Counted from the stretch's first letter, positions 7,719 to 16,263 are shown. The stretch is DNA of 56,973 nt from an uncultured Butyricicoccus sp. (GCA_910584935.1 CAJUDU010000009.1:1-56973); one strand, 5' to 3'. Made by a program: numbers and translations. Notes: a model not told the origin generated them from the letters alone.

Positions 7719-8900
7719 ATGGCTATGGATTCTTTCAGCGCGTCCCTGATGAAGGACAAAAGAGAAATCATCATTGCCCCCACCATCTATAAGTTCGCAA
7801 ATTTTGGTGAATTTGCTCAGGAATTTGCACTTGGCGACCGTGACGTTGTCCTGACCAACGAGTTCATCTACAAGCCCTTCATGGAACAGTACAACCTGTC
7901 CTGCACTTATGTGTTCCAGGAAAAATTCGGCGCAGGCGAGCCTTCCGAGGCCATGATTGAAACCATGTACGAGAAAATCCCGTATGAATCCTATGACCGC
8001 GTTATCGCTATCGGCGGCGGCGCTATCATGGACCTTTGCAAGCTGCTTGGCTGCAAGCGCCCGTCTTCTGTGCATGAACTGTACTTCAAACGTGAACCAA
8101 TCGTGCATGAAAAAGAAGTTATCGCTATCCCGACAACCTGCGGCACCGGCTCTGAAGTGACTAACATTTCTGTTGCCATCGTCAAGGACGAAAAAGACGG
8201 CAAGCTGACCGGCGGCGAAACCAAACTCGGCCTGGTTTCTGACGACATCATCCCGAACAAGGTCTGCCTGATTCCTGACCTGCTCAAGACCCTGCCGTAT
8301 AAGCCTTTTGCTTCTTCTGCTATCGACGCGCTGATTCATGCAACCGAATCTTACCTTTCCCCAATGCGTAAGACCACCACTTCTGAAATGTATTCCATCA
8401 AGGCAATGGAAATGATCCTGGAAGGCTTCCGCCAGATCGGCGAAAAAGGCCCGGATGCACGCCTTGAATATCTCGACGAATATGTTACCGCGTCCCTCTA
8501 TGCCGGCATCGCATTCCTGAAAGCTGGCTGCGCGACCGTACACGGTATGTCCTTCCCGCTCGGCGGCACCTACCATGTACCGCATGGCGAATCTAACTAT
8601 GCCCTGTTCGGCAAAATCCTTGAAATCTATGACGAAAAGAACCCGGACGGCGAACTGATGAACTTCAAGAAGCTGGTTGCCCGTATTCTTGGCTGCGACG
8701 TAAAGGACGCAATCAAGGTGCTTAACGAACTGCTTGAAAAAGTGCTGCCGCTTAAACCACTGCGCGAATATGGCTTCAAGGAATCCGACATTGTCGATTT
8801 CCCAGAATCCGTTATGATTAACCAGCAGCGCCTCATCACCAACTCCTACGTTCCAATGACCAAGGATTTGATGGAACGCATCTACCGCGAGTGCTACTAA
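7719..8900 (+). CDS. 4hbD: 4-Hydroxybutyrate dehydrogenase (iron-type alcohol dehydrogenase)
   Basis: A 393-residue group III (iron-dependent) alcohol dehydrogenase. It interconverts succinate semialdehyde and 4-hydroxybutyrate with NAD(P)H. Visible family features are the nucleotide-binding 'AIGGGAIMDLCKLLG' (about residue 100), 'TTCGTGSEVTN' (about residue 142), and metal-binding 'AIDALIHATESY' and 'HGMSFPLGGTYHVPHGE'. Identity with 4-hydroxybutyrate dehydrogenases rests on overall likeness and on the next gene, the matching dehydratase. ATG 7719 is preferred to ATG 7710 because GGAG (7706-7709) is 9 nt upstream of it. It starts the cluster. A succinate semialdehyde dehydrogenase that would feed it from succinyl-CoA is not present here. 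Confidence 0.9.
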   Translation: MAMDSFSASLMKDKREIIIAPTIYKFANFGEFAQEFALGDRDVVLTNEFIYKPFMEQYNLSCTYVFQEKFGAGEPSEAMIETMYEKIPYESYDRVIAIGGGAIMDLCKLLGCKRPSSVHELYFKREPIVHEKEVIAIPTTCGTGSEVTNISVAIVKDEKDGKLTGGETKLGLVSDDIIPNKVCLIPDLLKTLPYKPFASSAIDALIHATESYLSPMRKTTTSEMYSIKAMEMILEGFRQIGEKGPDARLEYLDEYVTASLYAGIAFLKAGCATVHGMSFPLGGTYHVPHGESNYALFGKILEIYDEKNPDGELMNFKKLVARILGCDVKDAIKVLNELLEKVLPLKPLREYGFKESDIVDFPESVMINQQRLITNSYVPMTKDLMERIYRECY

Positions 8901-8946
8901 TTTCCGAATGGACTGCTTTTAACCCTGTAAACTAGCATGGGCTTCG

Positions 8947-8975
8947 GGGGCGGACGATTTCCGTCCGCCCCTTTG
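8947..8975 (+). terminator. Terminator-like hairpin after 4hbD
   Basis: GGGGCGGACG (8947-8956) pairs perfectly with CGTCCGCCCC (8962-8971) around a five-base loop, followed by TTTG. The short T run suggests partial termination between the dehydrogenase and the dehydratase. Confidence 0.6.
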
Positions 8976-9183
8976 TTCATGCCACAGGCAAACGCCATAT
9001 GGAAAGGGAGGGGATCTGTTCCCGGCAAGGGCCTAACGATAGCTCTTTTGGGGTTTTTTCTTTCCGAACAGCCCAGCTCTGTGGCACCCATTCCCGGAAG
9101 CGGCGCGCTGCGCGCCGCTGATATCCTCAAAAAAAGCAGGCGTTTTTGATTCCCTGCAAAAAATTCTTGGAGGTACCTGAATT
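8976..9183 (+). other. Structured intergenic stretch before abfD
   Basis: About 200 bp without a credible gene. TGCCACAG near 8980 can pair with CTGTGGCA near 9080, GGGA/TCCC make a small hairpin inside, and AGCGGCGCG/CGCGCCGCT form a perfect GC hairpin at 9099-9119. I see no clear promoter. It could be a leader, a processing site or a mobile repeat remnant. Confidence 0.35.
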
Positions 9184-10629
9184 ATGATGACCAAAGAACA
9201 GTATATTGAGAGCCTTCGCAAGCTCCACATGAACCTGTGGATGTTCGGCAAGAAAATCGAAAACCCGGTGGATGATCCGGTTATCCGCCCATCCCTCAAT
9301 TCCTTTGCCGCAACTTATGAGCTGGCTGAAGACCCTCAGTATGAAGACCTGATGACCGCTACATCCCATATTTCCGGCAAAAAAATTAACCGCTTCACCC
9401 ATATGCATCAGTCCACAGACGACCTGATTAAAAAGGTGAAAATGCAGCGTTTGCTCGGTCAGAAAACTGCTGCTTGCTTCCAGCGCTGTGTGGGCATGGA
9501 CGCAATGAACGCTGTTTTCTCCTCTACATACGAAATTGACGAGGCTTGCGGCACCAAGTACCATGAAAACTTTGTCAAGTTCCTCTCCCGTGTACAGGAT
9601 GAAGACCTTGCCGTTGACGGCGCAATGACCGACGTTAAGGGCGACCGTGGTTTGGCGCCTTCCAAGCAGGCTGACCCAGACCTGTTCTTGCACGTTGTGG
9701 AACGCACTGCAGACGGTGTTTATGTCACCGGTGCGAAGGCACACCAGACCGGTTTTGTCAATTCCCATGAAGTGCTGGTTATGCCGACCATCGCAATGCG
9801 TGAAGGCGATGAAGATTATGCGATTTCCTTTGCCGTGCCGACCGATGCCGAAGGCATTACCCTCATCTATGGCCGCCAGTCCTGCGACACCCGCAAACTG
9901 GAAGAATACAACGACATCGACGTTGGCAACAAGGTTTATGGCGGGCATGAAGTTCTGGTTATCTTTGACCGCGTATTTGTGCCGAACGACCGCATTTTCC
10001 TCAATGGCGAAGTGCAGTTTGCCGGTATGATTGTTGAACGTTTCGCTGGCTACCACCGTCAGAGCTATGGCGGCTGTAAAGTTGGCGTGGGTGACGTCCT
10101 CATTGGCGCTACCGCCCTGGCCGTTGAAATGGCTGGCGCCGCAAAGGCTTCCCATGTCAAGGATAAACTCATTGAAATGACCCATTTGAACGAAACTCTT
10201 TACTGTTGCGGTATTGCCTGCTCTTCTCAGGGCAGCAAGACCAAGTCGGGCAACTACCTCATTGACCTGCTGCTGGCAAATGTCTGCAAACAGAATGTCA
10301 CCCGTTTCCCGTATGACATTGCACGGCTGGCACAAGACCTCGCTGGCGGCGCAATGGTTACCCTGCCTTCTGAAGCAGATTTCCGCCATCCGGAACTGCA
10401 CGGCTATATTGATAAATATTTCCGCGGCGTAGACTCTGTGCCGACCGAAGACCGTATGCGCGTGCTGCGCCTCATTGAAAACATGACCATGGGCACCGCC
10501 GCTGTCGGCTACCTGCCTGAATCCATGCACGGCGCAGGTTCCCCGCAGGCACAGCGCATCATGATTTCCCGCCAGTCCAACATGGCAATGAAGAAAGAAC
10601 TGGCTAAGAAAATCGCCCGCATTAGCTAA
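9184..10629 (+). CDS. abfD: 4-Hydroxybutyryl-CoA dehydratase / vinylacetyl-CoA isomerase
   Basis: A 481-residue flavin and [4Fe-4S] enzyme that dehydrates 4-hydroxybutyryl-CoA to crotonyl-CoA by a radical mechanism. It is oxygen sensitive and a marker of anaerobic 4-aminobutyrate or succinate fermentation. The cluster ligands are all present: Cys98 and Cys102 in 'AACFQRCVG', His291 in 'AGYHRQSYGG' and Cys298, each one less than the Clostridium aminobutyricum numbering (99, 103, 292, 299). Length and sequence match the family throughout. Start ATG 9184 follows GGAGG (9170s); a second Met follows directly. It is flanked by strong hairpins at 9099-9119 and 10654-10681. Confidence 0.95.
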   Translation: MMTKEQYIESLRKLHMNLWMFGKKIENPVDDPVIRPSLNSFAATYELAEDPQYEDLMTATSHISGKKINRFTHMHQSTDDLIKKVKMQRLLGQKTAACFQRCVGMDAMNAVFSSTYEIDEACGTKYHENFVKFLSRVQDEDLAVDGAMTDVKGDRGLAPSKQADPDLFLHVVERTADGVYVTGAKAHQTGFVNSHEVLVMPTIAMREGDEDYAISFAVPTDAEGITLIYGRQSCDTRKLEEYNDIDVGNKVYGGHEVLVIFDRVFVPNDRIFLNGEVQFAGMIVERFAGYHRQSYGGCKVGVGDVLIGATALAVEMAGAAKASHVKDKLIEMTHLNETLYCCGIACSSQGSKTKSGNYLIDLLLANVCKQNVTRFPYDIARLAQDLAGGAMVTLPSEADFRHPELHGYIDKYFRGVDSVPTEDRMRVLRLIENMTMGTAAVGYLPESMHGAGSPQAQRIMISRQSNMAMKKELAKKIARIS

Positions 10630-10653
10630 AAAACCAAATTGCCGACCGGGGTT

Positions 10654-10681
10654 TGCAGGCGCCTTTTGCCGGGCGCCTGCA
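10654..10681 (+). other. Strong intercistronic hairpin after abfD
   Basis: TGCAGGCGCC (10654-10663) pairs perfectly with GGCGCCTGCA (10672-10681) around TTTTGCCG. There is no T run, so it is more likely an mRNA stability or processing element than a terminator. Confidence 0.5.
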
Positions 10682-10715
10682 CCTGGCTATGGCAAGGTTT
10701 GCCGGAGGCGCGCCC

Positions 10716-11012
10716 ATGCTGCAATGCACTGTGAAATTCTGCGGCGGCTGCAATCCGCGGTATGACCGCGGCGACGCTTACCGCCAAATCCGCGAAGCAC
10801 TGTCCGGCACGGCGCAGTTTTCCCTGCCGGAGGCAGGGCAGCACTATGATGTGCTGCTGATCCTCCGCGGCTGCACCGGCTGTGAATACCTTTATGAAAA
10901 TATCCCTGCTGCCCACCGGCTGGTCTGCACCTGCACCGGGGATATGGACGGCATCATCAAAAAGGTGCGGGAAATTGCATCCCGCCCTATAAATACAACA
11001 AAAGAGGATTGA
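10716..11012 (+). CDS. Small Cys-rich protein of the 4-hydroxybutyrate cluster, unknown function
   Basis: A 98-residue protein with paired cysteines: 'VKFCGGCNPRYDRG' at the N-terminus, 'RGCTGCEYLYE' in the middle and 'LVCTCTGD' near the end. These CxxC and CxC motifs suggest metal, Fe-S or thiol chemistry; no signal peptide or membrane helix is seen. I recognise the 'CGGCNPxYDR' pattern from small clostridial proteins but know no function. ATG 10716 is chosen because GGAGG (10704-10708) precedes it; TTG 10653 and ATG 10689 lack good sites. It ends 5 bp before the CoA-transferase start, so it is co-translated with the pathway and may serve the dehydratase or a redox step. Confidence 0.75.
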   Translation: MLQCTVKFCGGCNPRYDRGDAYRQIREALSGTAQFSLPEAGQHYDVLLILRGCTGCEYLYENIPAAHRLVCTCTGDMDGIIKKVREIASRPINTTKED

Positions 11013-11017
11013 TTGAC

Positions 11018-12586
11018 ATGAAGAAAGTAAAAGTTCTGACCGCCGATGAGGCTGCCCTGCTGGTCAATGATGGCGATACCATTTCCACTGGCGGCTTTGT
11101 TAGCTGTGCCTGCCCGGAAGCCCTTTCCATCGCTTTGGAAAAACGCTTCCTTGAAACCGGTCATCCGAAAGATTTGACCCTGTTCTTTGCAGCAGGCCAG
11201 GGCCACCGCGATGGCACCGGCGGCGACCATTATGGTCATGAAGGCATGACAAAACGTGTTGTCGGCGGTCACTGGGACCGTGCCCCCAAGTTAGGTGATT
11301 TGGCACTTGCCAACAAGATTGAAGCTTATAACCTGCCGCAGGGTGTTATTACCCATATGTACCGTGATATTGCGGCGCATAACATTGGCACCATTACCCA
11401 TGTTGGGCTTTACACCTTTGCTGACCCCCGCAACGGCGGCGGCAAGCTCAATTCCTGCACCAAAGAAGACCTCGTTAAGCTGATTAACATCGAAGGCGAA
11501 GAACGCCTGTTGTATAAGGGCTTCCCAATTGATGTGTGCTTTGTCCGCGGCTCCTATGCTGACGAATATGGCAACTGCACCGTTCACCGTGAAATCGGCC
11601 CGCTGGACGTTACCGCACAATGCCAGGCAACCAAAAACTCCGGCGGCAAGGTGATTGTACAGGTTGAAAAGATTGTCCAGGGCGGTTCCCTTGACCCGAA
11701 GCTGGTCAAAATCCCTGGCATTTATGTTGACGCGATTGTTGTCGGTTCTGTGGAAGACAATATGCAGTGTCTGGGTATGCCGTATGACGGCGCGCTGACC
11801 GGCGAATTCCGTATCCCGGTTGACGCAATCCCGCCAATCCCGCTGGATGCTAAGAAAATCCTTGCCCGCCGTGCCGCGATGGAACTGCCAAAGGATGCGA
11901 TTGTCAACCTCGGCACTGGCGCACCGGAAAAAATCGCGAATGTCGCTGCGGAAGAAGGCATTTCCGATAATATGACCCTGACTGTCGAAGCTGGTTCCAT
12001 TGCTGGCGTACCATATGGCGGCACCCAGTTTGGCGCTGCCGCAAACTCTATGGCAATCCTCGACCATAATGTGCAGTTTGACTTCTATCAGGGCGGCGGT
12101 TTGGATGTCGCGTTCCTCGGTCTGGCTGAAACCGCACCAAACGGCGACCTGAACGTTTCCAAATTTGGCACCCGCCTTGCCGGCGCCGGCGGCTTTATTG
12201 ATATTACCCAGAACGCGAAAAAGGTTGTTTACTGTGGCACCTTCACCGCAAAGGGGCTGAAAACCGAATGCCATGACGGCAAACTGGTCATCACCCAGGA
12301 AGGCGGTAAGAAGAAGTTTGTCAACCAGGTTGAACATATCACTTTCTCCGGCGTTTATGCCAATAAGGTACATCAGCCAGTTTTATATGTCACCGAACGC
12401 GCTGTCTTTGAACTGCGTGAAAAGGGCGTTACCCTCATCGAAATCGCACCAGGCATTGACCTCCAGACCCAGGTGCTTGACCAGATGGAATTTATGCCGG
12501 AAATCGCTTACCAGGAAGATGGCACCGTGAAACTGATGGATGCCCGTATTTTCCGCGATGAACTGATGGGTTTGGATAAGGAATAA
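11018..12586 (+). CDS. Fused acyl-CoA:acetate / 4-hydroxybutyrate-type CoA-transferase
   Basis: A 522-residue class I CoA-transferase with alpha and beta halves in one chain (YdiF/OXCT layout). The N-terminal half has 'GGFVSCACPEAL' and the C-terminal half 'NLGTGAPEKIANVAAEEG' and 'TVEAGSIAGVPYGGTQFG'; the Glu of the latter is at the catalytic Glu position of the family. It moves CoA between short acids. Its position directly after the dehydratase suggests it activates 4-hydroxybutyrate, but acetoacetate, propionate or butyrate are possible. The classical 4-hydroxybutyrate CoA-transferases are shorter and a different subfamily. ATG 11018 follows AGAGGA. Confidence 0.85.
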   Translation: MKKVKVLTADEAALLVNDGDTISTGGFVSCACPEALSIALEKRFLETGHPKDLTLFFAAGQGHRDGTGGDHYGHEGMTKRVVGGHWDRAPKLGDLALANKIEAYNLPQGVITHMYRDIAAHNIGTITHVGLYTFADPRNGGGKLNSCTKEDLVKLINIEGEERLLYKGFPIDVCFVRGSYADEYGNCTVHREIGPLDVTAQCQATKNSGGKVIVQVEKIVQGGSLDPKLVKIPGIYVDAIVVGSVEDNMQCLGMPYDGALTGEFRIPVDAIPPIPLDAKKILARRAAMELPKDAIVNLGTGAPEKIANVAAEEGISDNMTLTVEAGSIAGVPYGGTQFGAAANSMAILDHNVQFDFYQGGGLDVAFLGLAETAPNGDLNVSKFGTRLAGAGGFIDITQNAKKVVYCGTFTAKGLKTECHDGKLVITQEGGKKKFVNQVEHITFSGVYANKVHQPVLYVTERAVFELREKGVTLIEIAPGIDLQTQVLDQMEFMPEIAYQEDGTVKLMDARIFRDELMGLDKE

Positions 12587-12790
12587 ACATAATATATAAT
12601 TTTTAGTGCGTTTTATTGTGCATGGTGCTGAAATTGTTAAATAAATAACAAATTTGCCGCACCGGTCTTTTCAACCGCTCCGCTCTTTGATAAAATAATA
12701 ACGAAGTTGGGGGAGGCGTCCTCCCTCCCCCGCTTGCCGATATATACCAAGGCGTTTTCACGCCGCCGGAAAGAAAAGGAGAAGAATCCT
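12587..12790 (+). promoter_or_regulatory. Spacer before thiolase with a candidate promoter
   Basis: TTTTCA (12668-12673), 17 bases, TAAAAT (12691-12696) is a moderate promoter match. It is followed by a G-rich then C-rich stretch (12709-12731) that can fold. The rest is AT-rich and without a gene. It may give the second half of the cluster its own transcript. Confidence 0.4.
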
Positions 12791-13981
12791 ATGAATGTTT
12801 ACATCTGTTCTGCTGCCCGTACTGCAATTGGTACCTATGGCGGTACCCTGCGCGACGTTCCCGCTGCAAAGCTCGGCACCGTTGCCGCAGAAGCTGCCAT
12901 TGCCCGCGCTGGCATTGATAAGGAAATTATTGATGAAGTGATGTTCGGTCAGGTATTGCAGGGCGGCGTTGGCCAGAACGTGGCACGTCAGGTGCTCATT
13001 GGCGCTGGCTTGCCAATTACTACCCCGGCAATGACCCTCAACAAGGTTTGCGCTTCTTCTATGCGTGCTATTTCCCTCGGTTCCCAGATTATCCGTTCGG
13101 GCGAAGACCAGGTTATGCTGGTTGGCGGCTGCGAATCCATGTCCGGCGCACCCTATATTTCCCGGAATATGCGCTGGGGCGCACGTATGAACGACGTGAA
13201 AATGGTCGATATGATGGTTTATGATGGCGTATTTGACGTATTTAACCAGTATCATATGGGCATCACCGCCGAAAATGTTGCGGAACAATATGGCATCACC
13301 CGCGAAATGCAGGACCAGATTGGCTACGAATCCCAGATGAAGGCTGCCAAAGCAATTTCCTCCGGCCGCTTCAAGGATGAAATCGTACCTGTTGAAGTCA
13401 AGAAAAAGAAGGAAACCGTTATCTTTGATACCGACGAACATTGCCGCCCACAAACCACCCTGGAAGGCCTGGCAAAACTGCGTCCGGCATTCAAAAAGGA
13501 TGGCGGCACCGTTACCGCTGGCAACGCTTCCGGCATCAATGACGCTGGCGCTGCAATGATTATTGCTTCTGAAGATTTTGTCAAGGCACATGGCCTCAAG
13601 CCGCTGGCAAAAATCCGTGCTTTCGGTTCTGTCGGCTGTGACCCATCCATCATGGGCGTAGGTCCGATTGAATCCACCCGTCAGGCACTCAAGCGCGCTG
13701 GTTTGACCGTTGCTGACCTCGACCTGGTTGAATCCAACGAAGCATTTGCTGCACAGGCTGCCGCTGTCAACCGTGAACTCGGCTTCAATATGGACATTGT
13801 CAACGTTAATGGCGGCGCTATCGCGCTTGGCCACCCGATTGGCGCTGCTGGCTGCCGTATCTCCACCACCCTCATTTATGAAATGATTAAACGCGATGCA
13901 ACTTTGGGTCTTGCTACCATGTGCATCGGCGGCGGCATGGGCGAAGCACTCATCGTAGAACGCGACGAACTGTGCAAATAA
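12791..13981 (+). CDS. thlA: Acetyl-CoA C-acetyltransferase (thiolase)
   Basis: A 396-residue biosynthetic thiolase that condenses two acetyl-CoA to acetoacetyl-CoA, the entry step of the acetyl-CoA butyrate route. The catalytic residues are present: Cys87 in 'NKVCASSMRA', His348 in 'ALGHPIGAAG' and Cys378 in 'CIGGGMG'. The length is typical. ATG 12791 follows AAAAGGAG; an upstream in-frame start at 12707 gives a non-family extension and is rejected. Followed by a strong terminator, so crotonase downstream may depend on read-through or its own promoter. Confidence 0.95.
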   Translation: MNVYICSAARTAIGTYGGTLRDVPAAKLGTVAAEAAIARAGIDKEIIDEVMFGQVLQGGVGQNVARQVLIGAGLPITTPAMTLNKVCASSMRAISLGSQIIRSGEDQVMLVGGCESMSGAPYISRNMRWGARMNDVKMVDMMVYDGVFDVFNQYHMGITAENVAEQYGITREMQDQIGYESQMKAAKAISSGRFKDEIVPVEVKKKKETVIFDTDEHCRPQTTLEGLAKLRPAFKKDGGTVTAGNASGINDAGAAMIIASEDFVKAHGLKPLAKIRAFGSVGCDPSIMGVGPIESTRQALKRAGLTVADLDLVESNEAFAAQAAAVNRELGFNMDIVNVNGGAIALGHPIGAAGCRISTTLIYEMIKRDATLGLATMCIGGGMGEALIVERDELCK

Positions 13982-14030
13982 TAAAACCAAAAGCCCCTGT
14001 TTTGGGGCACTGAAAACCCCCGTAAACTTT

Positions 14031-14065
14031 CCCGCAGCAGGGAAACCTGCTGCGGGGGTTTTGGC
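14031..14065 (+). terminator. Strong terminator after thiolase
   Basis: CCCGCAGCAGG (14031-14041), GAAA loop, CCTGCTGCGGG (14046-14056), then GGTTTT. A smaller GCCCC/GGGGC hairpin lies at 13993-14007. Confidence 0.75.
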
Positions 14066-14121
14066 TTGCTTTGGCGGGCCGATAAATCTGACAATTTTAA
14101 TATGGAAGGGAAGTCTTACCA

Positions 14122-14937
14122 ATGACCGATGTAATCGTCGAAAAACAGGGTCATGTTGCCGTTGTCAAAATTGAGCACATGAAAGCAATGAATGCACTGT
14201 CCACCGATATGTATGCACAGCTGGAAGAAGCTTTCGACCAGGTTGCAGGCATGGATGATGTATACTGTGTTGTCCTGACCGGTTCTTCCACCGTCAACAA
14301 GAAGGGCAAAACCGTAAACTCTTTTGTTGCAGGCGCTGATATTGCGGAAATGTCTACCAAGACCTGCGCGGAAGGCAAACTGTTCGGCAATGAATCCAAC
14401 CGTGTATGCTGGAAGATTGAAAACTTCAAGCGTCCGGTAATTGCTGCCATCAACGGCTTCTGCCTGGGCGGCGGCTGTGAACTGGCTATGTCTTGTGATA
14501 TCCGTCTTGCCTCTGAGAACGCCGTATTTGGCCAGCCAGAGGTCGGCCTGGGTATTACCCCTGGCTGCGGCGGAACACAGCGTCTGGCGCGTCTGGTGGG
14601 CCTTGGCAAGGCAAAGGAAATGCTCTATACCGCACGCGGCAACTACTCGGCACAGGATGCGCTGGCAATGGGTCTTGTCAACTATGTCTATCCGCTGGAA
14701 AGCCTGATGGATGAAGCGCTGAAGCTGGCAAATGAAATTGCCGCACAGGCACCGATTGCGGTTGCGCTGGTGAAGGAAGCTGTCAACGTTGGTATGCAAA
14801 CCGACCTCAATTCCGCGCTGAAGTTTGAAGGCAACTGCTTTGGTCAGTGCTTTGCAACCGAAGACCAGAAATACGGCATGGCATGGTTCCTTGACAAGAA
14901 CCGCGACAAGCCCGCAAAAGAATTCAAGAACAAATAA
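14122..14937 (+). CDS. crt: Crotonase (3-hydroxybutyryl-CoA dehydratase)
   Basis: A 271-residue enoyl-CoA hydratase/isomerase-family enzyme. In this setting it removes water from 3-hydroxybutyryl-CoA to give crotonyl-CoA. The two catalytic glutamates are visible: Glu120 in 'GGGCELAMSCDIRLAS' and Glu140 in 'FGQPEVGLGITPG'. The oxyanion-hole segments 'SFVAGADIAEM' and 'GFCLGGG' are intact. The start ATG 14122 follows GAAGGGAAG. It sits 62 bp before the next dehydrogenase gene, with which it is probably co-transcribed. Confidence 0.95.
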   Translation: MTDVIVEKQGHVAVVKIEHMKAMNALSTDMYAQLEEAFDQVAGMDDVYCVVLTGSSTVNKKGKTVNSFVAGADIAEMSTKTCAEGKLFGNESNRVCWKIENFKRPVIAAINGFCLGGGCELAMSCDIRLASENAVFGQPEVGLGITPGCGGTQRLARLVGLGKAKEMLYTARGNYSAQDALAMGLVNYVYPLESLMDEALKLANEIAAQAPIAVALVKEAVNVGMQTDLNSALKFEGNCFGQCFATEDQKYGMAWFLDKNRDKPAKEFKNK

Positions 14938-14999
14938 TCTGTAAACCATCAAGGCGTAAAAGAATCAAAGAAAACATCAGAGAGATTGAGGAGAACAAC

Positions 15000-15902
15000 A
15001 TGAAAGTTTGTGTTTTTGGCGCTGGCATGATGGGCGCCGGTATTGCGCAGGTATTTTTGACCGCAGGGCATGATGTTGTGCTGGCGGACGTGCAGCAGCC
15101 ATTTGTTGATTCCGGTGAGCTGCGTATTTACAAGGGCTTGGACTTTTTGCTGGAACGCGGCAAGATTGACGCGGATTTCCGCAAGGATTGCCAACGCCGT
15201 TTGGTAACAACCATTGACAAGGATTTGGCGGCTGACGCCGACTTTGTAATGGAAGTTATCGTCGAACGCATGGATATCAAAAAATCCCTGCTCAAAGAGC
15301 TGGACAAAATCTGCCCGGACAAAACCATCTTTGCTTCCAACACTTCTGCGATGTCCATCACCGAAATGGCTGCCGCAATCCCACACCGTGCAACAAAGTT
15401 TGTCGGCTGCCACTTCTTCAACCCAGCACCGGTTATGAAACTGGTTGAAGTTGTCCGCGCGATTCAGACCTCGGATGAAACTTTCAATTTTGCATTTGAC
15501 CTGATGAAATCGGTTGGCAAGACCCCAATCAAGGTTGAAGAAGGTCCTGGTTTCGTTGTAAACCGTATGTTGATCCCAATGATGAACGAAGCCATCAGCA
15601 TTTATGCCGACGGCCTGGCATCTGCCCATGACATTGACCGCGCCATGCAGCTTGGCGCCGGCATGAAATCCGGTCCGCTGCACACCGCTGACTTGGTTGG
15701 GCATGACGTCAACCTGGCGATCATGGAAACGATTCATAATGAAACCGGTGACCCGCGTTACCGCCCACATCCGCTGCTGCGTAAAATGGTACGTGCTGGC
15801 TGGCTGGGCATTAAGACCGGTAAAGGCTTCTTTGAATATGACCGCAACGGCAAGGAAGTTTTGCCGGACAGCGAAAAAGAAGCCGCTGGTAAAAAGAAAT
15901 AA
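15000..15902 (+). CDS. hbd: 3-Hydroxybutyryl-CoA dehydrogenase
   Basis: A 300-residue short-chain 3-hydroxyacyl-CoA dehydrogenase that reduces acetoacetyl-CoA to 3-hydroxybutyryl-CoA with NAD(P)H. The Rossmann motif is 'FGAGMMGAGIAQ' (residues 5-16), the catalytic His138 is in 'GCHFFNPAPVMKLVE', and the C-terminal dimer domain contains 'GFVVNRMLIPMMNEA' and 'GIKTGKGFFEYD'. A short Lys-rich tail follows. ATG 15000 follows GAGGAG. It is the last gene of the cluster, closed by a perfect terminator. Butyryl-CoA dehydrogenase and electron-transfer flavoproteins, often next, are missing here. Confidence 0.95.
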   Translation: MKVCVFGAGMMGAGIAQVFLTAGHDVVLADVQQPFVDSGELRIYKGLDFLLERGKIDADFRKDCQRRLVTTIDKDLAADADFVMEVIVERMDIKKSLLKELDKICPDKTIFASNTSAMSITEMAAAIPHRATKFVGCHFFNPAPVMKLVEVVRAIQTSDETFNFAFDLMKSVGKTPIKVEEGPGFVVNRMLIPMMNEAISIYADGLASAHDIDRAMQLGAGMKSGPLHTADLVGHDVNLAIMETIHNETGDPRYRPHPLLRKMVRAGWLGIKTGKGFFEYDRNGKEVLPDSEKEAAGKKK

Positions 15903-15925
15903 CTTCCCACTGAAATATGCAGGAA

Positions 15926-15954
15926 AACCGGGGCAAAATGCCCCGGTTCTTTTT
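15926..15954 (+). terminator. Terminator of the butyrate cluster
   Basis: AACCGGGGC (15926-15934) pairs perfectly with GCCCCGGTT (15940-15948), followed by CTTTTT. Confidence 0.85.
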
Positions 15955-16263
15955 CACCCTGGAAACCATCCATCATAAAATTTTATGTGCAATATTTTCA
16001 AACGTTAAAAATATACAGAGGTAAATTTCTTTATTTGCTGTTTATTGGTATCGAATTGGTGAAAATCCGAATTGACGCTTTTGTCATTTTGCACAAAAAA
16101 ATATTGATTTCCTTTCATAATTGGGCGCAAATATGCGAAATTTGTCATAATTACTGTAATTACTCCCAAAAAAACAAAGGTGTTTTTGACGAAAACAACG
16201 ATTTTTTGAAAAATGCTGGATTTCTTTCGCAAATCATGTATAATATTAGGTAGATATATTGTC
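15955..16263. other. AT-rich intergenic stretch, no gene seen
   Basis: About 300 bp much richer in A and T than its neighbours, between hbd and the end of spmB. Open frames here lack ribosome binding sites and resemble nothing. A TATAAT occurs at 16233-16243 without a convincing -35, and a TAATTA-CTG-TAATTA palindrome lies near 16148. Confidence 0.4.

Noticed and set aside
8937..9149. Open frame of 70 residues between 4hbD and abfD
   Set aside because: Starts beside a terminator without a ribosome site, and its sequence is the product of GC hairpins. No family likeness.
9184..10629. Long opposite-strand frame across abfD, and similar ones across thiolase, CoA-transferase and hbd
   Set aside because: These arise from the biased codon use of highly expressed genes; they lack starts with ribosome sites and known domains.
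16233..16243. TATAAT near the end of spmB as a promoter
   Set aside because: No -35 at proper distance, and it would only give antisense RNA to spmB.
15987..16253. 88-residue frame in the AT-rich stretch after hbd
   Set aside because: No ribosome site, strongly biased composition, no recognisable domain; the overlapping leftward frame also runs into spmB.
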